DNA of 16,174 nucleotides from DASQFY01 sp036397815 (GTDB lineage: Bacteria; Chloroflexota; Limnocylindria; QHBO01). The notes below the pieces were generated by a model. The model did not search any database, had not been told where the DNA came from, and worked only from the letters and a program-made list of their open reading frames with translations. A program made the position numbers and the translations under genes. The stretch spans positions 1 to 16,174 of the forward strand of contig DASWIE010000086.1 in NCBI GenBank assembly GCA_036397815.1, read 5' to 3'. Of this stretch, positions 1 to 5,282 are shown piece after piece (positions within the stretch are counted from its first letter, which is position 1; each line of letters begins with the position of its first letter).

Positions 1-171
1 TTCACGACGCGCCTGACGTTCGATGCCGCGCGCTGGTATACGAGTACCGGGACCGTCGTTTGGGCAGATATGCAGGGCAGCGAGCGCACTTGCAACATCT
101 GTCCCGATCCCTATCACACCCAGTGGTACGACGGCAACACCTTCGAGGTGTGGACCGATGACTCCACCTAG
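1..171 (+). CDS. 3' end of an unrecognised gene (partial)
   Basis: The frame is open from base 1 to a TAG at 169-171 and gives the last 56 residues of a protein whose start lies upstream of the window. The fragment is rich in aromatic residues (several Trp and Tyr) and acidic near its end, and it contains a CNIC pair of cysteines that could form a disulfide or bind metal. I recognise no family. The next gene appears to start inside it (14-nt overlap), which argues that this is a real, translationally coupled gene and not a chance frame. Because the neighbour is membrane-anchored with an extracytoplasmic domain, an exported role is possible, but that is inference. Confidence 0.5.
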   Translation, partial: FTTRLTFDAARWYTSTGTVVWADMQGSERTCNICPDPYHTQWYDGNTFEVWTDDST

Positions 172-724
172 ATCCAACGAAATGCGGCGGCGATCCTGGC
201 CCGGTTTGATCGTCGCGAGCCTGGCCGTCGGTCTGGTCATCACCGCGGCGGGATTGGCCATTTCGATGTTTCGGCCAGGTGCGCTCGGACAAGGCGGGAG
301 CCCGCAGCCACAGGCCAGCAACAGCGCACCGCAGGAGATCGGGCAGGAACCGCTGCCCGTGCCCGAGGGTGACAGTATTCTCGCCGTCCTGGATCCCGAG
401 GTAGTTAAGCCCAAGGTGAGTGCCGAAGAGGCCGTCGCGCTCGCACGCGCCAGCATGGGTAACATGGTGGGGAGTTCCCCTCGGGTCCAACTCGTCCACA
501 TGACTGGGCGTGATTCCGACTGGCCACAGGACGGCTTCACCGGGTGGATCATTCTGTCCACCGATGTTGTGGGTCAGCCACACTATCCGTACGATCCCAA
601 GACTGACCCACCCATCGTCGCCACTTACACCTGGGTCCTAGTCAGGTCTGACGGAGAAGTCTGGCTTGCAGTCCAGAACATGTTTGACGCGCCCGAACGG
701 GTCCCGCCGTTGCCGGAAGGCTAG
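158..724 (+). CDS. Membrane-anchored protein of unknown function
   Basis: The protein has 188 residues. It starts with a short basic stretch (RRR near residues 10-12), followed by one hydrophobic segment at about residues 14-37, then a Gln/Pro/Ser-rich linker to about residue 70. A compact C-terminal domain begins with an SAEEAVALARA helix and ends with beta-like stretches (WIILSTDV, TYTWVLVRSDGEVWLAV). This predicts a cytoplasmic N-terminus, one membrane anchor and an outside domain. The helix-then-strands pattern is faintly PepSY-like, but I do not assign it. I chose the ATG at 158 because GAGGTG lies 7 nt upstream; it overlaps the upstream gene by 14 nt. The alternative ATG at 182 has no clear ribosome binding site. 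Confidence 0.6.
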   Translation: MTPPRSNEMRRRSWPGLIVASLAVGLVITAAGLAISMFRPGALGQGGSPQPQASNSAPQEIGQEPLPVPEGDSILAVLDPEVVKPKVSAEEAVALARASMGNMVGSSPRVQLVHMTGRDSDWPQDGFTGWIILSTDVVGQPHYPYDPKTDPPIVATYTWVLVRSDGEVWLAVQNMFDAPERVPPLPEG

Positions 725-1084
725 GCAGCACGGCCGCCCACAGCTGATGTAGCGCGCCGAGTCCATGACGGCAACATCAGGCGAGCATCAGACGTTTCGG
801 CTCGATCGTACGCGTGCTGCGCTGACCTGCGCACGATGCCGCCACTCGGGTAGAGGACATCGACCGACTGGGGATGCGGACGCCCCGGAAGTACAGGCTT
901 CCGATCCTGCAAGCAGGCTGAGAAGCGTCTGCATCGGAGCGTGAGTACTATGTTCCGTGCTTGTCCTGCCGCTCTCTTGTCGGCGACCGCAACTGCCGTG
1001 GAACCACCGCGCCTCGCCCCTTCACCGCCCATCATCGGTCCCTGATACGATGACCGCGTCCACTCCGCAGCGTGGAGCCCCCTG
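725..1084. other. Gene-free interval with two adjacent hairpins
   Basis: No credible coding frame is seen on either strand across these 360 bases. Two short perfect hairpins stand next to each other: CGGAAG/CTTCCG (886-891 with 898-903) and CCTG/CAGG (906-909 with 914-917). Neither is followed by a T-run, so they are at best a weak terminator for the upstream genes. The lemA promoter should lie at the right end. TACGAT at 1046-1051 is a possible -10, with only a poor -35 (TTCACC, 19 nt upstream). Confidence 0.4.
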
Positions 1085-1690
1085 ATGGAAGCCCTCTGGA
1101 TCATCCTCGCGATCCTTGCCGTCGTCGTCATCTTCCTGATCGTCGTCTACAACGCCCTCGTCCGCCTCCGCAACCAGGTCGACGAGGCCTGGAACCAGAT
1201 CAGCGTCCAGCTCAAGCGCCGGCATGACCTGATCCCGAACCTGGTCAACGCCGTGAAGGGCTACATGGACTTCGAGCAGGAGACCCTGACCCGGGTCATC
1301 GAAGCCCGTGGCGCGGCCGTCTCCGCAGCCCAGGCCGGACCTACCGGCGCCGCCCAGCAGGCTCAGGCCGAGAACTTCCTGACCGGCGCTCTGCGACAGC
1401 TCTTCGCGCTGGTCGAGAACTACCCCGATCTGAAGGCCAACCAGAACGTGCTCCAGCTCCAGGAGGAGCTGACCACGACGGAGAACCAGATCGGCTTCAG
1501 CCGACAGCACTACAACAGCACGGTCCGGGAGTTCAACACTTCGATCCAGACGTTCCCGAACGTCCTCATCGCCGGGATGTTCGGCTTCCGGGAGCGCGAC
1601 TACTTCCAGATCGAGGAGGCCGACGCAGTCGTCCCGACGGTGAACCTGCGCGACGAGCCACCGCAGGCCGCGCCGCCACCGCAGGCCTGA
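1085..1690 (+). CDS. lemA: LemA family membrane protein
   Basis: This 201-residue protein has the full LemA layout. An N-terminal membrane helix (residues 3-24) is followed by NQVDEAWNQISVQLKRRHDLIPNLV (split: NQVDEAW at 30-36, LKRRHDLIPNLV at 43-54), then the diagnostic helix YPDLKANQNVLQLQEEL (113-129), TENQI (132-136) and FN..IQTFPNVL (150-161). The tail is Pro/Ala-rich. LemA proteins are short-N-terminus membrane proteins with a helical bundle; their molecular role is not settled, but they are often encoded beside the HtpX protease, as here (31 nt gap). TGGAG at 1073-1077 lies 7 nt before the ATG, supporting this start. Confidence 0.95.
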   Translation: MEALWIILAILAVVVIFLIVVYNALVRLRNQVDEAWNQISVQLKRRHDLIPNLVNAVKGYMDFEQETLTRVIEARGAAVSAAQAGPTGAAQQAQAENFLTGALRQLFALVENYPDLKANQNVLQLQEELTTTENQIGFSRQHYNSTVREFNTSIQTFPNVLIAGMFGFRERDYFQIEEADAVVPTVNLRDEPPQAAPPPQA

Positions 1691-1721
1691 GACCGATACC
1701 TCCGCCCACGCGGCTGCGGCG

Positions 1722-2696
1722 ATGACCGCGAGCGCGGCGCCGTCCACGTTCTATCGCGAGATCGCGCGCAACCGGCGCAACTCGTGGATCCTGGTGCTCG
1801 TGGTGGCGCTGGTGCTGGCGGCGCTGGGCGCCGCCATCGGCTACGCGAGCGGCTTCGGCTGGGGTGGCGTGGTGATCGCGCTGGTCGTGGCATCGGTCAT
1901 GAGCGTGGGGTCGTACTTCGCAGGCGATCAGCTGGTGCTGCTGTCATCCGGCGCCAAGGAGGTCCCGGTTGCCAACCCGCCGGACCAGGTCAAGCAGCTG
2001 GTCAACGTGGTCACCGAGATGAGCATCGCCGGCGGGCTGCCGATGCCGAAGGTCTATGTCATCGACGATTCGGCGCCCAACGCCTTCGCCACCGGGCGCG
2101 ACCCCAAGCACGCCTCGGTCGCCACGACGACCGGCCTGCTCGAGAAGATGGACCGCGAGCAGCTGCAGGGCGTGATCGGGCACGAGATGAGCCACGTGGG
2201 CAACTACGACATCCGCTTCACGCTGCTGGTGGGGGTGCTGGTCGGGAGCATCGCGCTGCTGGCCGACTGGTTCCTGCGCTTCACCTTCTGGGGCGGCGGG
2301 CGGCGTGGCGGCGGCGACCGGGACCGAGGGGGCGGGGGACTGGCGCTGATCCTCTTCGTGGTGGCGATCGTGCTGGCGATCGTGGCTCCCATCATCGGCC
2401 GCGCGGTCCAGCTGGCGGTCAGCCGGCGCCGCGAGTCGCTGGCGGACGTCAGCGCGGTGGAGCTGACGCGCAACCCGCTCGGCCTCGCGCGCGCCCTGCG
2501 CACCATCGCCGACGATCCCGAGGTGCTGGAGGTCGCGAACCGCGCGACACAGCACCTCTACATCGTCAACCCGATCAAGAGCTTCGAGGACCGAGCGAAG
2601 TCGATGTGGGACACCCACCCGCCCATCAGCGAGCGGATCGCTGTCCTTCGGAGCCTTGCCGGCCAGTTCGGCCAGGACCCCAACGCCATCGCCTGA
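1722..2696 (+). CDS. htpX: HtpX-like membrane zinc metalloprotease (M48)
   Basis: The protein has 324 residues. Two N-terminal membrane helices (about 21-42 and 47-67) precede the protease domain. The zinc site is HEMSH at 154-158 (H154, E155, H158), and the third ligand is probably E238 in the SRRRESLAD segment, which matches the family's R-E-x-x-A-D pattern. Two more hydrophobic segments (about 167-190 and 208-227) flank a very Gly/Arg-rich loop. A THPP.SERI motif near the end is also typical of the family. HtpX proteases degrade damaged membrane proteins. The gene follows lemA closely and is probably cotranscribed. No strong ribosome binding site is seen before the ATG, so translation may depend on lemA. 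Confidence 0.95.
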   Translation: MTASAAPSTFYREIARNRRNSWILVLVVALVLAALGAAIGYASGFGWGGVVIALVVASVMSVGSYFAGDQLVLLSSGAKEVPVANPPDQVKQLVNVVTEMSIAGGLPMPKVYVIDDSAPNAFATGRDPKHASVATTTGLLEKMDREQLQGVIGHEMSHVGNYDIRFTLLVGVLVGSIALLADWFLRFTFWGGGRRGGGDRDRGGGGLALILFVVAIVLAIVAPIIGRAVQLAVSRRRESLADVSAVELTRNPLGLARALRTIADDPEVLEVANRATQHLYIVNPIKSFEDRAKSMWDTHPPISERIAVLRSLAGQFGQDPNAIA

Positions 2697-2708
2697 CCGG
2701 CCGCTCGG

Positions 2709-2738
2709 TTGCCGCTCGATCGGGCGCCGTGCTATCGT
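2709..2738 (+). promoter_or_regulatory. Probable promoter of the tRNA cluster
   Basis: TTGCCG at 2709-2714 and TATCGT at 2733-2738 are separated by 18 nt, a reasonable sigma-70-type pair. It lies just after htpX and about 57 nt before tRNA-Phe. The leader between contains two perfect hairpins (2740-2756 and 2768-2785). Confidence 0.45.
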
Positions 2739-2739
2739 C

Positions 2740-2785
2740 GGACGCTGGATGCGTCCGTGCGGCAAGGGCTGAGATTCGCCTCAGC
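2740..2785 (+). other. Two tandem hairpins in the tRNA-Phe leader
   Basis: GGACGC/GCGTCC (2740-2745 with 2751-2756, 5-nt loop) and GCTGAG/CTCAGC (2768-2773 with 2780-2785, 6-nt loop) are both perfect 6-bp stems. They lie between the promoter and the mature tRNA 5' end. They could guide processing of the precursor or act as weak terminators for htpX; no T-run follows either one. Confidence 0.4.
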
Positions 2786-2794
2786 GACACCGGC

Positions 2795-2870
2795 GCCGAG
2801 GTAGCTCAGTTGGTAGAGCACCGCCCTGAAGAGGCGGGTGTCGTCAGTTCGATTCTGACCCTCGGCACCA
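2795..2870 (+). tRNA. tRNA-Phe (GAA)
   Basis: A full cloverleaf is visible: acceptor GCCGAGG/CCTCGGC, D-arm GCTC/GAGC, anticodon stem CCGCC/GGCGG with loop CTGAAGA (anticodon GAA), T-arm GTCAG/CTGAC, discriminator A and an encoded CCA at 2868-2870. It is the first of four clustered tRNA genes. Confidence 0.96.
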
Positions 2871-2901
2871 GCTTCGCGGACGTGGCAGAATCGGGCAACG
2901 G

Positions 2902-2977
2902 GCGGAAGTGGCTCAGTTGGTAGAGCATCACCTTGCCAAGGTGAGGGTCGCGGGTTCGAGTCCCGTCTTCCGCTCCA
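2902..2977 (+). tRNA. tRNA-Gly (GCC)
   Basis: Acceptor GCGGAAG/CTTCCGC, D-arm GCTC/GAGC, anticodon stem TCACC/GGTGA with loop TTGCCAA (anticodon GCC), T-arm around GGTTCGAGTCC, discriminator T and encoded CCA at 2975-2977. It lies 31 nt after tRNA-Phe and is probably on the same transcript. Confidence 0.96.
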
Positions 2978-3025
2978 CTTTTGTGTCTCGTTGGCGGTGA
3001 CCTGCTAGCCTCGTCGGTGGCTCGA

Positions 3026-3099
3026 TGCCCCGTCGTCTAGTGGTAGGACAGCGGACTTTGGATCCGCGAACCGAGGTTCGAATCCTCGCGGGGCAGCCA
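3026..3099 (+). tRNA. tRNA-Gln (TTG)
   Basis: Acceptor TGCCCCG/CGGGGCA, anticodon stem GCGGA/TCCGC with loop CTTTGGA (anticodon TTG), T-arm CGAGG/CCTCG, discriminator G and encoded CCA. A TAGCCT element at 3006-3011, 15 nt before the gene, could be a separate -10, but its -35 (TTGTGT) is 19 nt away and weak. Confidence 0.96.
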
Positions 3100-3113
3100 G
3101 CGAGCAGTGCGGC

Positions 3114-3187
3114 GGCGACGTGCCCGAGTGGTTAGGGAGCGGTCTGCAAAACCGTGTACACGGGTTCGATTCCCGTCGTCGCCTCCA
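3114..3187 (+). tRNA. tRNA-Cys (GCA)
   Basis: Acceptor GGCGACG/CGTCGCC, anticodon stem GCGGT/ACCGT (one G-T pair) with loop CTGCAAA (anticodon GCA), T-arm ACGGG/CCCGT, discriminator T and encoded CCA. It is the last gene of the cluster. The glyoxalase-fold gene on the other strand ends about 70 nt further on. Confidence 0.95.
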
Positions 3188-3258
3188 AGATTCCTACCGT
3201 AATGCCTAACTCTCAGGCGGCAATGTGGTCCTCGGGGTCGTGACCTGCTTCAGACGCT

Positions 3259-3696
3259 TCAGCTGAGCTGCTCGGCCAGCGCGACGATGATGCCCTCGGG
3301 GCCGCGGACGTAGCAGAGCAGGTATTTGTCCTCGTACTGCACCACCTCGCCGACGAGCTCGGCGCCGTGGGCCTGCAGGCGGGCGAGGACGGCCTCGATG
3401 TCGGTGACGGCGAACATGACGCGACGGTAGCCCAGCGTGTTCACCGGTGCGTTGGGCTCTACGGTGGTGGCCGGCGGCGTGTGAAACTTGCTCAGCTCGA
3501 GCCGGCCGTGGCCGTCCGGGGTCCGCAGCATTGCGATGTCGCTTCGGACACCGTCGAGCCCGACGACGCGGTCCACCCATCGTCCCTCGACGGTCGTCTC
3601 ACCCTCCAGCTCCAGACCGAGCTCGACAAAGAAGGCGATAGCACTCTTGAGGTCGTCGACAACGATGCCGACGTTGTCCAATCGCGGGATCGTCAT
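3259..3696 (-). CDS. VOC / glyoxalase-bleomycin resistance fold protein
   Basis: The protein has 145 residues, the usual size of a single-chain VOC protein with two beta-alpha-beta-beta-beta modules. Module 1 begins IPRLDNVGIVVDDL (3-16) and continues AIAFFVELGLEL; module 2 begins RRVMFAVTDIEAVLARL (91-107) and ends with a GPEGIIVALAEQL strand (132-144), typical of the family. Family members are metal-dependent lyases, isomerases, dioxygenases or drug-binding proteins, and the substrate cannot be read from sequence. I chose the ATG at 3696; an in-frame TTG at 3732 would add 12 low-complexity residues (Ala/Ser-rich) and seems less likely. The gene is convergent with the tRNA cluster and divergent from the repeat protein. 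Confidence 0.88.
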   Translation of the reverse strand: MTIPRLDNVGIVVDDLKSAIAFFVELGLELEGETTVEGRWVDRVVGLDGVRSDIAMLRTPDGHGRLELSKFHTPPATTVEPNAPVNTLGYRRVMFAVTDIEAVLARLQAHGAELVGEVVQYEDKYLLCYVRGPEGIIVALAEQLS

Positions 3697-3888
3697 GTCT
3701 CCAAGCGTAGCTGCGGAGGAGCTCGACGCCAAACGAGTTGTGCTCGACCAGGCATCCGTCGGTCAGCGAATTGACACTTCCCACGTCGCCCATCGGCTCA
3801 CCGTCGTGCGGCCCAAAGCCCAACCTCGACAGGGCATCGCCGCGGGCGCAGACTGGGCAATTACAAGGGGGTAACGGAGGAATCGGGC

Positions 3889-4530
3889 ATGAGCGACACA
3901 TCAATCGCTATCAAGATTGCAGGAGAGGACGCGCAGCACCACGCGGCCGCGATCCGGTTGACCTCGGACGATGAGGCCTGGGTCAAGGAACTGAGTGCTT
4001 CGGAAAAGCCTGTTCGGATCCGGCTTCCGGAGGATGCAGACACGGAGGGTCACGAACTTTCAGCGGCCGTGAGCGTGGTCGTCGCCGCGGATGATGACGA
4101 CGACGACACCGAAGGGCATGCGCTGAGCCTCCATTTCCCGTCGGTGCAGGAAGCGAACGACTTTCGCCGACGGATGATGGCGGCGGGCCTGATCACCGCC
4201 ACGATCGCGGTGGGTGCGGCAGGTGGGGTGGCGCTCGGGACGTCGGTTTCCGGGGTCGCCAGCAGCGACGCGACCGCCATCTCGGGGCAGTACGACCCCG
4301 CCAACATGGGTGGCACGCCGCTCGCGGAGCAGCGGGCCGCCAGCATTGGCCAGTACGATCCCGCCAACATGGGTGGCACCCCGCTCGCGCCCCAGCGGAC
4401 CGCCGGCCAGGGCCAGTGGGACACCGCCAACATGGGTGGCACCCCGCTCGCGCCGGAGCAGGCTGCCGGCCAGGGCCAGTACGACCCCGCCAACATGGGT
4501 GGCACCCCGCAGACCGACGACGAGGAGTGA
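3889..4530 (+). CDS. Acidic membrane protein with four 21-residue C-terminal repeats
   Basis: I do not recognise this 213-residue protein. Residues 1-95 are polar and acidic, with an Asp run (68-73) and the motif DTEGHxLS twice (51-58 and 73-80). A basic RRR at 93-95 precedes one hydrophobic Ala/Gly-rich segment (about 97-118). From residue 133 the tail is a tandem repeat: GQYDPANMGGTPLA plus seven variable residues, three full 21-residue copies and a fourth that ends in an acidic TDDEE. The third copy has W for Y and T for P. The layout suggests a cytoplasmic head, one membrane pass and a displayed repeat tail, or a leader plus repeated peptide; both are inference. GGAGG at 3876-3880 lies 8 nt before the ATG. 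Confidence 0.8.
   Translation: MSDTSIAIKIAGEDAQHHAAAIRLTSDDEAWVKELSASEKPVRIRLPEDADTEGHELSAAVSVVVAADDDDDDTEGHALSLHFPSVQEANDFRRRMMAAGLITATIAVGAAGGVALGTSVSGVASSDATAISGQYDPANMGGTPLAEQRAASIGQYDPANMGGTPLAPQRTAGQGQWDTANMGGTPLAPEQAAGQGQYDPANMGGTPQTDDEE
4285..4527 (+). repeat. 63-bp tandem coding repeats (4 copies)
   Basis: Units run 4285-4347, 4348-4410, 4411-4473 and a shortened 4474-4527. The core encoding CCGCCAACATGGGTGGCAC is nearly invariant at the DNA level, while the bases coding the seven linker residues differ. The period is an exact multiple of three, so copy number can change without breaking the frame. Confidence 0.93.
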
Positions 4531-4540
4531 CGCGCGAGAC

Positions 4541-4608
4541 GTCCGCCGCGGTTTGGTGGACGGACCGCCTCATGTATTAACCCGCCACGCCCGCGGCCGG
4601 GGTGGCGG
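4541..4608. other. Two hairpins in a convergent intergenic region
   Basis: Hairpin 1 pairs GTCCGCC (4541-4547) with GGTGGAC (4555-4561), one G-T pair, 7-nt loop. Hairpin 2 pairs CCGCCAC (4582-4588) with GTGGCGG (4602-4608) and continues inside with CCCG/CGGG (4590-4593 with 4598-4601), leaving one bulged G at 4589 and a 4-nt loop. They follow the stop of the repeat-protein gene by 10 nt and may serve as its terminator. No T-run is present. Confidence 0.55.
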
Positions 4609-4611
4609 AAC

Positions 4612-4670
4612 GACCGAGCTGGCCGCGGAGCTACCCGGGGGGAGCAGGTAACTCCGCGGCCGGTTCGGTC
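4612..4670. terminator. Long inverted repeat between convergent genes
   Basis: Arms 4612-4635 and 4647-4670 are each 24 nt and pair along their whole length with two G-T pairs and one C-A mismatch; the loop is 11 nt (4636-4646). The right arm ends 2 nt from the stop codon of the leftward gene at 4673, the position expected of its terminator. Without T-tracts on either side it is not a standard intrinsic terminator, so a structured RNA or a palindromic element is also possible. Confidence 0.55.
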
Positions 4671-4672
4671 AT

Positions 4673-4903
4673 TCACTGGCCAGTCGCGCCACCTTCGAGG
4701 AGGTCCGATGGCGCCGTCCGCAGGAGCTCTTCGATCACGCCATCAAACGGTTCCAGCGCAAGCCGCAGCGCACGACGCGGCGTAAACGCCAATCCGAGGC
4801 TCGGGCCGTGGGGCGTGTCGGCCGAGGCGATCCAGCGGTCGTTGATGCGGGCCACTCGCACGTCGACCCAGAATCGTTGGCACGACAGGCGATGGGTGTC
4901 CAA
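4673..4903 (-). CDS. Small hypothetical protein
   Basis: This 76-residue frame starts at a TTG (4903) only 3 nt after the stop of the preceding leftward frame, and its stop touches the long inverted repeat. The composition looks like a folded soluble protein: alternating strands (FWVDVRVARINDRWIASAD) then a Gly-rich turn and a helix (PRRALRLALEPFDGVIEELL). I recognise no family; the strand pattern with a following helix resembles small HicB-like or antitoxin-type folds only loosely, and I do not assign it. No strong ribosome binding site is visible, which is compatible with coupling to the upstream gene. A GTG at 4861 is an alternative, shorter start. Confidence 0.5.
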   Translation of the reverse strand: MDTHRLSCQRFWVDVRVARINDRWIASADTPHGPSLGLAFTPRRALRLALEPFDGVIEELLRTAPSDLLEGGATGQ

Positions 4904-4906
4904 GCG

Positions 4907-5128
4907 TCAGCGCCCCGGACGCCGACGAGTGGCGTTGAGTGTAGCAAGCACGCCGACGTAGAGGAGCCCCAGCAGCAGCAGGATGCCGATATCGCGGACG
5001 GCCAGCAGGTCCACAACCTCTCCCTCCGGGCACACGATCACCTCGGTCGCCGGGGGCACGACGGCTGGACGCATACCGTACCGGGCGTTGTCAAGAGGCA
5101 CCACGCTCAAACGACCCAGGATCGGCAC
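4907..5128 (-). CDS. Small single-pass membrane protein
   Basis: The frame encodes 73 residues from a GTG at 5128; an ATG at 5074 would give a shorter 55-residue product. After a polar stretch with an EVIVCPEGEVVDLLAV strand region (29-44), a strongly hydrophobic segment (about 47-65) is followed by a basic end (ATRRRPGR), the typical signature of one membrane helix with a positive-inside C-terminus. It is immediately followed by the 76-residue gene, suggesting a two-gene unit transcribed leftward from the region shared with tRNA-Leu. Function unknown. Confidence 0.45.
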   Translation of the reverse strand: MPILGRLSVVPLDNARYGMRPAVVPPATEVIVCPEGEVVDLLAVRDIGILLLLGLLYVGVLATLNATRRRPGR

Positions 5129-5141
5129 GGCCAGCCTAGGC

Positions 5142-5147
5142 TAGGAT
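5142..5147 (+). promoter_or_regulatory. Possible -10 element of tRNA-Leu
   Basis: TAGGAT lies 17 nt before the mature tRNA 5' end, a normal distance. No good -35 hexamer is seen at the expected place, so the call is weak. Confidence 0.3.
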
Positions 5148-5164
5148 CGCAACCGTACCCATCG

Positions 5165-5252
5165 GCCGGAGTGGCGGAATGGCAGACGCGGCCGGCTTAA
5201 ACCCGGCGGCCCCGCAAGGGGCGTGGGGGTTCGAATCCCTCCTCCGGCACCA
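5165..5252 (+). tRNA. tRNA-Leu (TAA)
   Basis: Acceptor GCCGGAG/CTCCGGC, anticodon stem GCCGG/CCGGC with loop CTTAAAC (anticodon TAA), a long variable arm CCCCGCAAGGGG as expected of a class II tRNA, T-arm GGGGGTTCGAATCCCTC, discriminator A and encoded CCA. Length 88 nt. It is convergent with the CpaE-like gene 30 nt away. Confidence 0.96.
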
Positions 5253-5282
5253 TCAAACTGAGCGCTGGGAACCGATGATCGC

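Noticed and set aside
1022..1747. A minus-strand open frame of 241 codons over lemA
   Set aside because: lemA has full family motifs and a ribosome binding site; the opposite frame is Asp/Val-rich mirror sequence.
3771..3776. A perfect TTGACA as promoter for the repeat-protein gene
   Set aside because: No -10-like hexamer is found 16-19 nt downstream, so it is only half a promoter.
4285..4527. CRISPR-like array
   Set aside because: The repeats are directly adjacent, 63 bp, in frame inside a coding gene, with no unique spacers and no cas genes.
5050..5085. A minus-strand TTGACA promoter inside the small membrane protein gene
   Set aside because: The nearest -10-like sequence is only 8 nt away, so spacing is wrong, and it lies inside the longer reading frame.
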